From: Streptomyces coryli
GTDB lineage: Bacteria; Actinomycetota; Actinomycetes; Streptomycetales; Streptomycetaceae
Assembly: GCF_011044975.1 (NCBI RefSeq)
Contig: NZ_JAAKZV010000051.1
Coordinates: 1 to 39,557 of the forward strand
DNA length: 39,557 nt
Direction: 5' to 3'
The notes under the pieces were generated by a model. It did not search any database. It was not told the DNA's origin and saw only the letters and a list, made by a program, of their open reading frames with translations. Position numbers and translations under genes: made by a program. Below, in pieces: positions 24,795 through 32,662 of this stretch; position 1 is the stretch's first letter, and each line of letters starts with the position of its first letter.

Positions 24795-25706
24795 ATGGCG
24801 AGGATGGCGGTACGCAGCGTCGTGATCGCGGTGCCGACCCTCGGAGCCCGGCCGCTGCCCGCGCTGCTCGCCGCCGTCGCCGGGCAGGCGGCCCTGGCCC
24901 GGCAGCGCGGGTACGAGGTGCGGGTCGCGCTGCTCGACAACTCCCCCGCCGGCAGCGCCGCCGCGCGCCGGGCCGCGGCCGGGCACGGCGTCGAGTACGT
25001 CCGCGTCCCCGAGCGGGGCTTCGCCCAGGTCCGTAACGCGGCGCTGGACACGGCAGGCGACGCGGACGTGCTGGTCTTCATCGACGACGACGAATTCCCG
25101 GTCCCCGGCTGGCTCCTCGCCTTCCTCGACGGCGCCCGCACGCACGCGGCCGACGTGGCCGTGGGCCCGGTGCGGGTGGCGGTGCCGGAGCGGGCGCCGG
25201 CGTGGGTGGCGGACGGCGCCCTGCTGCGCAGCTGCGGCGGAAGCCGGCCGGACGGCCCGCTGACCGGGCCCGCCTATTCGGGGAACACGCTGCTGCGGCT
25301 GGCCCCGGTGCGCGCGGCCGGGCTGCGCTTCGGCGCCGAATTCGACCGCGTGGGCGGTGAGGACACCGCGTTCTTCGGCGAACTCGCGGAGCGCGGCGCC
25401 CACATGGTGTGGATCGACGCGGCCGCTGTCGCCGAGACCCCTGACCCGGACCGGCTGACGCTGCGCGGCCTGGTCCGGCGCTTCTATCTCTCCGGATACG
25501 GCAATGCGCTCGCGGACCGGGCGGCGCGGCGGCCGCTGCTGCACCTGGGTGCGCGTCGTGCGGGCCGGGCGCTGCGCGGTCTGGGGCGCCTCGCGGCCGC
25601 GGTGGTGCTGGCCCGCGCGCCGCTGGCCGCGCGCGGGCTGGCGGATGTGGCGTTCGCGGGCGGCTGGTGGGCGGCGCTGGCCCGGCCCCGTACGGGCCGG
25701 GGCTGA
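24795..25706 (+). CDS. Family 2 glycosyltransferase
   Basis: A 303-residue GT-A enzyme. Motifs are VVIAVPTLGARPLPALLAAV at the donor-site strand, ALLDNSP, LVFIDDDEFPVPGW with the metal-binding Asp cluster, and GGEDTAFFGEL with the catalytic acidic pair. The C-terminus is Arg/Ala-rich and possibly membrane-associated. It starts at ATG 24795, with AAGGA 9 nt upstream; an ATG at 24804 is an alternative. It lies on the plus strand within a mainly minus-strand locus and converges on another GT2 gene. The donor sugar cannot be inferred. A hairpin overlaps its last codons. Confidence 0.82.
   Translation: MARMAVRSVVIAVPTLGARPLPALLAAVAGQAALARQRGYEVRVALLDNSPAGSAAARRAAAGHGVEYVRVPERGFAQVRNAALDTAGDADVLVFIDDDEFPVPGWLLAFLDGARTHAADVAVGPVRVAVPERAPAWVADGALLRSCGGSRPDGPLTGPAYSGNTLLRLAPVRAAGLRFGAEFDRVGGEDTAFFGELAERGAHMVWIDAAAVAETPDPDRLTLRGLVRRFYLSGYGNALADRAARRPLLHLGARRAGRALRGLGRLAAAVVLARAPLAARGLADVAFAGGWWAALARPRTGRG
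25681..25701 (+). terminator. Hairpin at the end of the plus-strand GT2 gene
   Basis: CCCGGCCC (25681-25688) and GGGCCGGG (25694-25701) are a perfect 8-bp stem with loop CGTAC, ending 2 bp before the TGA stop. It sits in the convergent junction with the next gene. Confidence 0.45.
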
Positions 25707-25731
25707 GCGCCGCCGCACCAGCCCACCCGGC

Positions 25732-26490
25732 TCAGCGCTGCAGCGCCACCTTGGCCGTGGCCCGCATCGCGAGCCGCGCGGCGGGCGCCCACAGCGGACG
25801 GCTGCCGCGCAGCCAGCCGGGCATCTGCTGCACCAGGCAGTCCTCGCACTCCGCCTGCGACGTCTGCTGGTGACGCACCGTCAGGCTGCCGGGGTGCTCG
25901 CGGGCTTCACCCAGCAGCTCCGGTACGTAACGGGCCCGCTGATGCCCGATCAGCCGGCGGTGCAGGTCCACGTCGAAGGCGAGCGGGAAGCCGGGGTCGA
26001 TGCCGCCGATGGCCTCGATGGCGCTGCGCCGGTAGACGCACCCGGGCTGCAGGATGAGGTTGTGGCCGAGCTTGATGAGCAGCCGGCCGGCCCGTCCGGG
26101 ACGCAGCACGGACAACTGCTCGCCCGCGTCGTCGATCCAGCGGGTCTGCCCGTACACCATGCTGCAGTCGGGCCGGTCGGCGAGCGCGGTGAGCGCGGTG
26201 GCCAGCGACCCCGCGGGCAGCCGGTCGTCGTCGCCGAGCCAGGCGAGCGCGTCGACGCGGTCGCCGAAGTGCCGGAAGCCGGTGGTGATGGCGGCGGCGA
26301 GGCCGCGGCCTTCCTGGGCGATGACCGGGAGGTCGTAACGCTCGGACAGCCGGGCCACCGCGGACTCGACGGTGACGATGACGAGGTCCTGCTCGACGCC
26401 GGCCTGGCGGCGGAGCGAGTCCAGGCATTCGTCCAGGAGGTCGGGGCGCTCTCCCAGCGTGGGCACCACCATGCCGATGCGCATGCTCAT
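25732..26490 (-). CDS. Family 2 glycosyltransferase
   Basis: A 252-residue GT-A enzyme beginning MSMRIGMVVPTLGERPDLLD. The donor-site signature is ALAWLGDDDRLPAGSL, with a three-Asp metal cluster. Later come GCVYRRSAIEAIGGIDPGF and FDVDLHRRLI, which take the place of the usual acceptor/catalytic-base segment. There are no membrane helices, so it acts at the inner membrane face on a lipid-linked sugar. ATG 26490 overlaps the stop of the polymerase gene (ATGA), so it is translationally coupled to it. Its C-terminus has two spaced Cys residues (ECEDCLVQQ). The linkage formed is unknown. Confidence 0.82.
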   Translation of the reverse strand: MSMRIGMVVPTLGERPDLLDECLDSLRRQAGVEQDLVIVTVESAVARLSERYDLPVIAQEGRGLAAAITTGFRHFGDRVDALAWLGDDDRLPAGSLATALTALADRPDCSMVYGQTRWIDDAGEQLSVLRPGRAGRLLIKLGHNLILQPGCVYRRSAIEAIGGIDPGFPLAFDVDLHRRLIGHQRARYVPELLGEAREHPGSLTVRHQQTSQAECEDCLVQQMPGWLRGSRPLWAPAARLAMRATAKVALQR

Positions 26491-27761
26491 GTTCCTGTTC
26501 TTCCTTTCCGGAGGGTTGCGAGATAGACGACGGCCGCGGCCGCGGCGGTGCCGAGGTAGGTGCCCATGAGCCGGGGCGCGGGGGAGAACAGCAGGTCCCA
26601 CGCGAACTGGCAGGCGAGGTAGCTGAAGATGAGAATGCGCGGGCCGGAGGCGGCCCGTACCGCCGCCAGGGCTGCCGCGAAGACCAGCACGATGGGCGCG
26701 AGGAGCCCCGGTACGGCGAGCGGGCCCATCTCGGCCCACAGCTGGAACAGCTCCGAGTGGAGATAGAGGCCGCGGCCGAAGTAGTACTCGACCATGCCCT
26801 CGTGCACGGGCACCCGCTGGTCGCTCAGCCGCTTCAGGAACGCCGCCGCGGTGGCTCCGTCCACCTCGGGCGAGACGCCGCGGCCGAGCAGCGGGGATTC
26901 GGCGATCAGCCCGACGGAGCCGACCAGCTCGGGCCGGGCGCCGATGAGCAGCCCGCCCTCGACGTCGGACTGCAGGACCCAGCGATGCCGCTGCTCCTCG
27001 CCCAGCGTGCCGTCGGCGGCGAGGGTGTTGTAGCCGTAGGACAGACCGGCGGCGAGCGCGGCCAGGACGCCGCAGGCGACTACGAGCCGGAGCCGGCTCG
27101 CGCCCGCGGCCCGCCGCGCGCACAGCACGGTCAGCCCCATCGCGATCGCCGAGACCACGAACTCGGCGCGGAACCCGGTCACGAGGCTCACCGCGCTCGC
27201 CGCCGCGGCCGGCAGCATCGCCACGGGCAGCGGGACCCGCTCGATCAGCAGCGCCGAGCACAGCATCGCACCGGTGGTGACGACGGGCCCGAGGGCGAAC
27301 TTCCACGGGTCGGTCGCGAAACCGGGGCTGCGGTAGAGGAGTTCGGCCGCGCACAGGCCGAGGACCAGCGCGACCAGGAAGGCCCGGATCACCCGCCGGT
27401 CCTGCCGGAACACCCACACTCCGGCCACCAGGCTCAGCGCCAGGGTGCACGGCTGGGCCACCGCGTAGGCGAAGTGCCGGAACGTGTCGCCGACCAGCAG
27501 CGTGGTGAAGCCGACCGCACATCCCCACAGTCCCAGCAGCACCGGCACCCAGCCGGTGCCGCGCACCCCGCGGGCGGCGGGCAGCAGCGCCGGCAGCAGC
27601 AGGAGCACGATCAGGTGGGCCACCGTCACGCCGCCGTGCGGATAGACGGACACCGCGACCCCGCCGCCGAGGGCGACGGCCGCCGGCGCGTCGGCCCGGG
27701 AGCCGGCCGCGGCGTCCGGCCGGGCCGGTGCCGCCGGTGCGGCAAGGGTGGTGTCAGCCAT
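26487..27761 (-). CDS. Wzy-like polysaccharide polymerase
   Basis: A 424-residue polytopic protein with about ten to twelve hydrophobic helices and a large loop in the second half (about 255-345). That loop holds GRGVSPEVDG and HSELFQLWAEMGPLAV. The last is a recognisable Wzy_C/O-antigen ligase-like signature (HNxxLQxLxExGxxG type). It sits between the flippase and a glycosyltransferase gene and overlaps both (8 bp and 4 bp), the expected place of the polymerase of a Wzx/Wzy pathway. It would join lipid-linked repeat units at the outer membrane face. O-antigen-type ligase activity is the main alternative. Confidence 0.75.
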   Translation of the reverse strand: MADTTLAAPAAPARPDAAAGSRADAPAAVALGGGVAVSVYPHGGVTVAHLIVLLLLPALLPAARGVRGTGWVPVLLGLWGCAVGFTTLLVGDTFRHFAYAVAQPCTLALSLVAGVWVFRQDRRVIRAFLVALVLGLCAAELLYRSPGFATDPWKFALGPVVTTGAMLCSALLIERVPLPVAMLPAAAASAVSLVTGFRAEFVVSAIAMGLTVLCARRAAGASRLRLVVACGVLAALAAGLSYGYNTLAADGTLGEEQRHRWVLQSDVEGGLLIGARPELVGSVGLIAESPLLGRGVSPEVDGATAAAFLKRLSDQRVPVHEGMVEYYFGRGLYLHSELFQLWAEMGPLAVPGLLAPIVLVFAAALAAVRAASGPRILIFSYLACQFAWDLLFSPAPRLMGTYLGTAAAAAVVYLATLRKGRTGT

Positions 27762-29124
27762 GACGGAAGGCCCTTCGGTGGCAGGGGACGGCGACGCAGA
27801 CCGCGAAGGCGAGCGCGGAGGCCAGCACGGGCCCGGCCGGGCCCAGTGCGATGGCCAGCGGTACGGAGAGCGCCAGGCTGACCGCGGTCATCGCCACCGC
27901 GCCGCGGGCCTGGAAGCGCAGGCCCGGTGCGTCGGACAGCCACATGCCCACCGGATGGTTGACCGCGTGGACGAGGATGAGCAGCCCGAACGCGGCCATC
28001 AGGCCCGGCCCGACGGGGGCCTCGCCGTGCAGCATCCAGTCGGCGACCGGCGGCCCGCAGGCGACCAGTCCGCCGCCGACCACCAGGGCGGCGCCCGCGA
28101 ACCAGGCGACCAGGCGCGCCAGCTCGCCGCGCGGGGTACCGCCGCCGGCGCCGCGCCGCTGCACGTACCGCCCCCACAGCGGCAGCGCGGCGGAGCTGAG
28201 CAGCGCCGCGGCGGGCCGGTACAGCTGGGCGCCCGCCGAGTAGACGGCGACCGCGGCAGCGCTGGTGGTGTGGCCGAGCACCAGCCGGTCGGTGCCGTAA
28301 GTGAGGGCGGAGGTGGTGTAGATGACGGTCATCGGGCCCGCCAGGTGCATGATCCGCGTGCCCTGCTGGCCGGGTCGGACACTCGCCGCGACCGTACGCA
28401 GCATCGGCATGCCGAGCGCGCGCGCCGCCAGGGCCAGGGCGGCAGCGCCCGCCGCGCACTGGCCCGCCAGCGGCCCCGCGCAGTACACCGCGGCGTGGGC
28501 GTCGAGCCCGGCGGCCACAACGACCAGGCCGAAGCCCGCGGCGCTGCCCGCGGCTTGGAGCAGCAGCGCGACGTGGTAGCGGTCGATGGCGGCCAGTGCC
28601 GACGCCCCGAGTCCGAGCGGCAGGGTGCAGCCGATCAGCACACCGGCGACGGCCACACAGGCGCCCGCGGACGGGGTCGCGGCGGTGCCGAGCAGCCAGG
28701 TGTGGGTGCCGGTGCCGGCCAGCACGAGACCGGTGGCCGCGACCGCCGCCCCGGCGAGGTTCAGCATGCGCGCCCCGGAGATCAGCGTCCCGCGGGTGTG
28801 CGCGCGGGCCCGCGGACTGCCGTCGTCGGCGGCGACGGCGTCGAGCAGTGCGGCGCCGGCGCCCAGATCGCCGAGCGGCAGCAGCGCGGGCAAGGTGGTA
28901 ATGAGGGCGAACAGGGCGTATCCGGCCAGGCCCAGCTCGTCGGTGACGATCCGCGCGGAGAGCAGCGCCGCGAGCCCGGCGATGGGCAGCCCGGCCGCCT
29001 TCGCCCCCAGGGCCAGTCCGGGAGAGTTGGTCCGTTCCTGGTCCGCCGGACGTGCGGGCGGCGCGGCGACGGCTCCGGAGGCGCCGTCGCCCACATTCGA
29101 GGTGATATGCCTGTTTTGCCGCAC
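27754..29124 (-). CDS. Wzx-like polysaccharide flippase
   Basis: A 456-residue membrane protein of the MOP/polysaccharide transport superfamily with twelve or so helices. Conserved features include a first helix pair around GAKAAGLPIAGLAALLSARI followed by LGLAGYALFALITTLPALL, and YGTDRLVLGHTTSAAAVAVYSAGAQLY near the centre. It moves lipid-linked repeat units across the membrane. The GTG at 29124 is taken as the start. It has no ribosome site, but a -10 hexamer lies exactly 6 nt upstream, suggesting a leaderless mRNA. A GTG at 29094 is possible. The frame stays open far upstream, but that part overlaps two other genes and has shadow composition. It is followed by the polymerase gene with an 8-bp overlap. 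Confidence 0.8.
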   Translation of the reverse strand: MRQNRHITSNVGDGASGAVAAPPARPADQERTNSPGLALGAKAAGLPIAGLAALLSARIVTDELGLAGYALFALITTLPALLPLGDLGAGAALLDAVAADDGSPRARAHTRGTLISGARMLNLAGAAVAATGLVLAGTGTHTWLLGTAATPSAGACVAVAGVLIGCTLPLGLGASALAAIDRYHVALLLQAAGSAAGFGLVVVAAGLDAHAAVYCAGPLAGQCAAGAAALALAARALGMPMLRTVAASVRPGQQGTRIMHLAGPMTVIYTTSALTYGTDRLVLGHTTSAAAVAVYSAGAQLYRPAAALLSSAALPLWGRYVQRRGAGGGTPRGELARLVAWFAGAALVVGGGLVACGPPVADWMLHGEAPVGPGLMAAFGLLILVHAVNHPVGMWLSDAPGLRFQARGAVAMTAVSLALSVPLAIALGPAGPVLASALAFAVCVAVPCHRRAFRHG

Positions 29125-29130
29125 TAGCGC

Positions 29131-29140
29131 AGCATAATGT
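29131..29140. promoter_or_regulatory. Overlapping divergent -10 hexamers
   Basis: On the minus strand TATGCT (29136-29131) ends 6 nt before the flippase GTG. On the plus strand TAATGT (29135-29140) would give a leader of about 47 nt for the glycosyltransferase at 29194. The two hexamers overlap, so polymerases for the two genes would compete. Neither has a convincing -35. Confidence 0.35.
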
Positions 29141-29193
29141 GATTCGCTCCTGTGCCTGCCGGTGGCACGACGACGTATCCGGAGTTGACGGCG

Positions 29194-30138
29194 ATGCCCC
29201 CTTCCGCCCCCTCGGCCCGTCTCGGTGTGATCCGACCGCCGGAGCGCGCACACCCGTCGGACTATCCGGTACGGGACCTCGTGGACGAACTCGTCCGCCA
29301 GGGTGCCGCCGAGCGGCAGGCGCCGGCGGGCGAGCTGTTCGGCCGGGTGCTGGCGAAGGGGCGGCTGGCGCCCGCACGCAGGGGGCACCCGGTCGTCGTG
29401 CCGCTCATGGGCGCCCGGTTCGACCTGCTGTACCGCGCGGCGCTGCGCGGGCCCGTGGTGCCGTACTGCTGGGATGTGTGGGAACCGAACTGGCCGCTGT
29501 GGGAGCAGCGGTTGCGGGCGGTGCGGCCGCGGGCGGTGTTCGTCACCGCGGAGCAGTCCGCGCGCCACCTGGCCGAGCGCCTGCCCGGCATCCCGGTGCG
29601 GCATCTGCCGGAGGCCGCGCGGCTCGACGGCTACCGAGCCGGGCCGCCGCTCGCCGAGCGCCCCATCGGACTGCTCGAGCTGGGCCGCCGGTACGAGCCC
29701 TGGCACGACGCCGTACGGGACGCCGCGGCGGCCTCGGGGCGCGCACATCGCTACCAGGCCACCCCCGGACAGCTCGTCTTCCCCGATGAGGCGGCCCTGC
29801 GCGCCGGACTCGCCGACTCCGTCCTGCTCGCCTGCTTCCCCTCCTCGCTCACCCACCCCGAGCGCTCCGGCGGCGTGGAGACGATGACCCTGCGCTATCT
29901 GGAGGGGATGGCCTCCGGCTGCCTGCTGATCGGCCGCGCCCCGGCCGAACTCGTGCGGCTGCTCGGCTTCAATCCGGTGGTGGAGGCCGACCGGGACGCG
30001 CCGGAGCGGCAGGTGCGCGAGATTCTCGCCGACCCCGCGCACTGGCAGCCGCGGGTGGACCGGGCCCGCGAGCGGGTCAGGGAAGTCGGGGACTGGCGGG
30101 CTCGGGTGCGCGAGCTGCGCGCTGCCCTGGGGTGCTGA
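29194..30138 (+). CDS. Glycosyltransferase, GT-B / CgeB-like
   Basis: A 314-residue protein resembling the short GT-B enzymes grouped as glycosyl transferases group 1 (CgeB-like). Identifiable segments are YCWDVWEPNWPLWE, VFVTAEQSARHL, LLELGRRYEPWHDAV, and a C-terminal donor-site part, FPSSLTHPERSGGVETMTLR then YLEGMASGCLLIGRAPAEL. No membrane helix or signal is seen. It starts at ATG 29194 with GGAG 9 nt upstream; an in-frame GTG at 29152 is less likely. Its last 62 bp overlap the convergent methyltransferase gene. The donor is unknown. Confidence 0.7.
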   Translation: MPPSAPSARLGVIRPPERAHPSDYPVRDLVDELVRQGAAERQAPAGELFGRVLAKGRLAPARRGHPVVVPLMGARFDLLYRAALRGPVVPYCWDVWEPNWPLWEQRLRAVRPRAVFVTAEQSARHLAERLPGIPVRHLPEAARLDGYRAGPPLAERPIGLLELGRRYEPWHDAVRDAAAASGRAHRYQATPGQLVFPDEAALRAGLADSVLLACFPSSLTHPERSGGVETMTLRYLEGMASGCLLIGRAPAELVRLLGFNPVVEADRDAPERQVREILADPAHWQPRVDRARERVREVGDWRARVRELRAALGC

Positions 30139-30856
30139 CCGCACCTGCCGCCTCCCGCGGCGGCACCGGCCGTACGCCCGGCAACGCCTCGACCGCCGCC
30201 GCGAGCTCCGCGCTCGCCAGCACCAGGCAGCCACGCTTGCAGCCACCCTCCTCGGCGGCGCTCAGCGCGGGGAAGAACATCTGCCAGCCCGGCAGCTCCG
30301 GCAGGTAGTCGAGGTCCAGCGGGCGGCCGTGATACGTCTCGTGCCCGTAGCCGGGGTCGTCGTGGACCCGGAAGTCGTCGATGATCACCACGGCCCGCGA
30401 CCAGCGCTGATGAATGGTCAGCAGCTCCTCGTAGCGCGGCACGTCCTCGCCCCAGTGCGCGTCGAGGTAGCAGAAGAGGGCCGCGTCGCCCTCGCGCTCC
30501 GCGAGCCGCCGCAGCAGGCCGCGGGAGTCGCCGTGGTGCAGCGCGATGCCGGGCCGGTCGGCGCAACGCACCTGCGCATAGCGGAAGAAGCGCTCGGCGG
30601 TCTCGGCGGAGTGGACCGGCAGCCCGGACACGTCGCTGAGGAAGGTGGTGGTGACCCCGCGGTACGTCCCGGTCTCGACCACCTCGTCGAAGGCGATCTC
30701 GCGCAGGATGTCCCGCACCAACTGCTGCCTGCCCGGCTGGCCGTTCATGGGACCGCCGTAGAGCCGCATCGGCCGCAGCAGATCCTTCCGGTACGCCACC
30801 CAGGTGGGCAGCGTCTGGTCGACCGTGCGTCGAACGCGGTCCCTGAAGCGCATCAT
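30077..30856 (-). CDS. Macrocin-type SAM methyltransferase
   Basis: A 259-residue class I methyltransferase related to TylF/MycF sugar O-methyltransferases. Motif I is EVVETGTYRGVTTTFL, with HHGDSRGLLRRL, CYLDAHWGEDVPRYEEL, and VIIDDFRVHDDPGYG holding the metal-binding Asp pair. Cys residues near EEGGCKRGC are unusual. Such enzymes methylate sugar hydroxyls, which fits decoration of a polymer repeat unit. ATG 30856 is preceded by GGAAGG; it is followed directly by a second ATG. The final 20 residues are encoded in the 62-bp overlap with the convergent glycosyltransferase, so the tail may be recently extended. It is divergent from the phosphoglycosyl transferase gene. Confidence 0.8.
   Translation of the reverse strand: MMRFRDRVRRTVDQTLPTWVAYRKDLLRPMRLYGGPMNGQPGRQQLVRDILREIAFDEVVETGTYRGVTTTFLSDVSGLPVHSAETAERFFRYAQVRCADRPGIALHHGDSRGLLRRLAEREGDAALFCYLDAHWGEDVPRYEELLTIHQRWSRAVVIIDDFRVHDDPGYGHETYHGRPLDLDYLPELPGWQMFFPALSAAEEGGCKRGCLVLASAELAAAVEALPGVRPVPPREAAGAVSTPGQRAARAPEPASPRLP
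30131..30165 (+). terminator. Tandem hairpins around the stop of the GT-B gene
   Basis: GGTGC-TGACC-GCACC (30131-30145) has the TGA stop in its loop. TGCCGCC (30146-30152) pairs with GGCGGCA (30159-30165). They follow directly on each other at the convergent junction, inside the methyltransferase coding end. Confidence 0.4.
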
Positions 30857-30984
30857 CCTGGCCTTCCATAGCCGTTGCCCGGAGTGGCTGCCCCGGACGC
30901 CGCACCCATCATGTAAGAGTCTCTGCACCGTATGTCATATTTCGCTCAGTTCTGCGGCTTTCATCCACGAAGGAGGTAATCGAC

Positions 30985-31593
30985 GTGTCATTCCGGGCGG
31001 CTCCCCGGCGCAAGCGACTCATCGACATTACCGGGGCGTCCTTTCTGCTGCTGCTGACCGCTCCGCTCCTGGCGCTGATCGCGCTGGCGGTGGCGGCCAC
31101 TTCGCCGGGCGGCTGCCTGTACCGGCAGGCGCGCGCCGGGCAGGGCGGCGCTGCCTTCACGATGCTGAAGTTCCGCACCATGCGCTCCGGCGCGGCCGCC
31201 GAGCGGGACGCGCTCGCCGAGCGCAACGAAAGCGACGGCCACCTGTTCAAGCTGCAAGACGACCCACGGGTGACGCCCGTCGGTCGGCTGCTGCGCCGCT
31301 GCTCGCTGGACGAACTGCCGCAGCTGGTCAATGTATTGCGCGGCGAGATGTCGCTGGTCGGCCCGCGTCCCCTGCCCGTGACCGACTCCGACTACACCGG
31401 CGAGGCCCGCCGCCGGCTGGCGGTGCTCCCCGGCGTCACCGGCCCCTGGCAGGTCAGCGGCCGCTCCGAGCTGAGCTGGGACGACATGGTCCGGCTCGAC
31501 CTGGATTACGTAGACAACTGGCGGCTGCGCCGCGACCTGTCCATCCTGGCCCGCACGCTCCCCGCCGTGCTGGCCGCGCGCGGCGCCCACTGA
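30985..31593 (+). CDS. Phosphoglycosyl transferase (sugar transferase, WcaJ-type core)
   Basis: A 202-residue monotopic bacterial sugar transferase consisting of the catalytic core only. An N-terminal basic segment (APRRKRLIDI) and one re-entrant membrane helix are followed by FTMLKFRTMRS, DPRVTPVGRLLRR with CSLDELPQL, MSLVGPRPLP, and PGVTGPWQVSGRS. This enzyme puts the first sugar-1-phosphate on undecaprenyl phosphate and so starts the repeat unit. The four-helix N-terminal half of WcaJ/WbaP is absent, as in PglC-like small forms. It starts with GTG 30985 and has an ideal AAGGAGGT 7 nt upstream, the strongest ribosome site in the locus. The first sugar cannot be stated. It ends in a strong hairpin. 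Confidence 0.9.
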   Translation: MSFRAAPRRKRLIDITGASFLLLLTAPLLALIALAVAATSPGGCLYRQARAGQGGAAFTMLKFRTMRSGAAAERDALAERNESDGHLFKLQDDPRVTPVGRLLRRCSLDELPQLVNVLRGEMSLVGPRPLPVTDSDYTGEARRRLAVLPGVTGPWQVSGRSELSWDDMVRLDLDYVDNWRLRRDLSILARTLPAVLAARGAH

Positions 31594-31603
31594 GGGCGCC
31601 GCG
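31579..31603 (+). terminator. Perfect 10-bp hairpin with the stop codon in its loop
   Basis: CGCGGCGCCC (31579-31588) and GGGCGCCGCG (31594-31603) are exact complements, with loop ACTGA, whose TGA is the stop of the phosphoglycosyl transferase gene. It lies at the convergent junction with the next gene, whose stop is at 31610. Confidence 0.6.
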
Positions 31604-31609
31604 TCCCGT

Positions 31610-32662
31610 TCAGACCGACCGCATCCCCGCGTACGCCTGCACCATCCGCGTGTACACCGGCTTCAGCCGCCGCTGCATGCCCTCGGTGGTGAGCTTTTCG
31701 ACCACGGCGCCGCAGGAGTTGAGCAGCGCCCGCTGCGGGGCCTGCCGGGTTACGGACATCATCGCCCCGGCCTGCTGCCGGAACGCGTCGTCGGAGGCCG
31801 TCCAGAACCACGACGCGGGGTCGGCGGCGTCCCCGTACATCCGCTGGAAGCCCAGGTCCTTCTCGTGGATCAGATGCCACATGGTCAGCCGCAAGATCGC
31901 CTCGGGGTCGGTCAGATAGCGGCGCCACGGCGCGGTCGGGATGTTGCGGACGTGGGCGCTCAACTCGACGGTCGGCAGGGCGCGCAGGGCGTAGGCCATG
32001 AAGTGCTCGTCGATCCACAGCCGGCTGCGGCCCTCGGCGAACCGGCCCAGCGACCACTGCCAGGCCCGCTCCAGGCGCTCCAGCAGCGGGGGCAGCGACC
32101 GCTCGGGCACGGAGTAGTAGTAGCCGCCGTAGAACCGCCACCCGTCCATCGGCTCGCCGAAGTCGCGGAACATCTCGGCGCTGATCTCGCGGATCTCGCG
32201 CGACTTGTCGGAGCCGGGCTTGCCCAGATCGGCGATGTTCTCGGTCTGTACGCCGATCCGGTCCCCGGCCAGTTCCAGCAGCGGCGCCAGTGGCCGTACG
32301 CACAACTGGTCGGGGTCGCCCATCACGATGTCGCCGCGGCCGCGCAGCGCCGCGAGGGCGTCCAGGAGATACGGGGTCGCCTGCCAGCCGCGGGAGAAGC
32401 CCTCGGGCGGGCAGTGCCGGAACGGGGTGAGCAGCGTCTCGACGCCGATCCGCCGGTACTCCCCGGCGAACTGCTCCGGAATCGGCTCCGTGGTGACCAG
32501 CACCAGGTCCACATCCGGGTTGAAGCGGCGCAGCGAGGCGTAGGCCACCAGCATGCACCGGTAGTACGTGTACGCCTTGGGCTCGCCCTTCCGGCCGCGG
32601 CACTGCGGGCTCTGCCCCTCGTCCCGCGGCGTGAAGGCGATCGCGGCGGTCAGCTGCGTCAT
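31610..32662 (-). CDS. Putative GT-A-like transferase of unknown family
   Basis: A 350-residue soluble protein. I do not recognise a named family. Features consistent with a GT-A nucleotide-sugar transferase are AIAFTPRDEG, YYRCMLVAYASLRRFNPDVD, and GDIVMGDPDQLCVRPL with a DxD-like DPD. A Trp/Tyr-rich central part (WRFYGGYYYSVPERS) and WIDEHFMAYAL follow. The end is basic, with no membrane helix. It starts at ATG 32662 with AGGAG upstream and overlaps the GT4 gene stop as ATGA, so it is co-translated with recognised glycosyltransferases. A role adding a sugar or modifying group to the repeat unit is inferred from context. Several Cys residues occur (QCRGRKGE, CPPEGF). Confidence 0.6.
   Translation of the reverse strand: MTQLTAAIAFTPRDEGQSPQCRGRKGEPKAYTYYRCMLVAYASLRRFNPDVDLVLVTTEPIPEQFAGEYRRIGVETLLTPFRHCPPEGFSRGWQATPYLLDALAALRGRGDIVMGDPDQLCVRPLAPLLELAGDRIGVQTENIADLGKPGSDKSREIREISAEMFRDFGEPMDGWRFYGGYYYSVPERSLPPLLERLERAWQWSLGRFAEGRSRLWIDEHFMAYALRALPTVELSAHVRNIPTAPWRRYLTDPEAILRLTMWHLIHEKDLGFQRMYGDAADPASWFWTASDDAFRQQAGAMMSVTRQAPQRALLNSCGAVVEKLTTEGMQRRLKPVYTRMVQAYAGMRSV

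Noticed and set aside
29125-30246. 374-codon upstream extension of the flippase frame
   Set aside because: It overlaps two well-supported genes and shows Arg/Pro/Gly-rich shadow composition, not membrane or transferase sequence.
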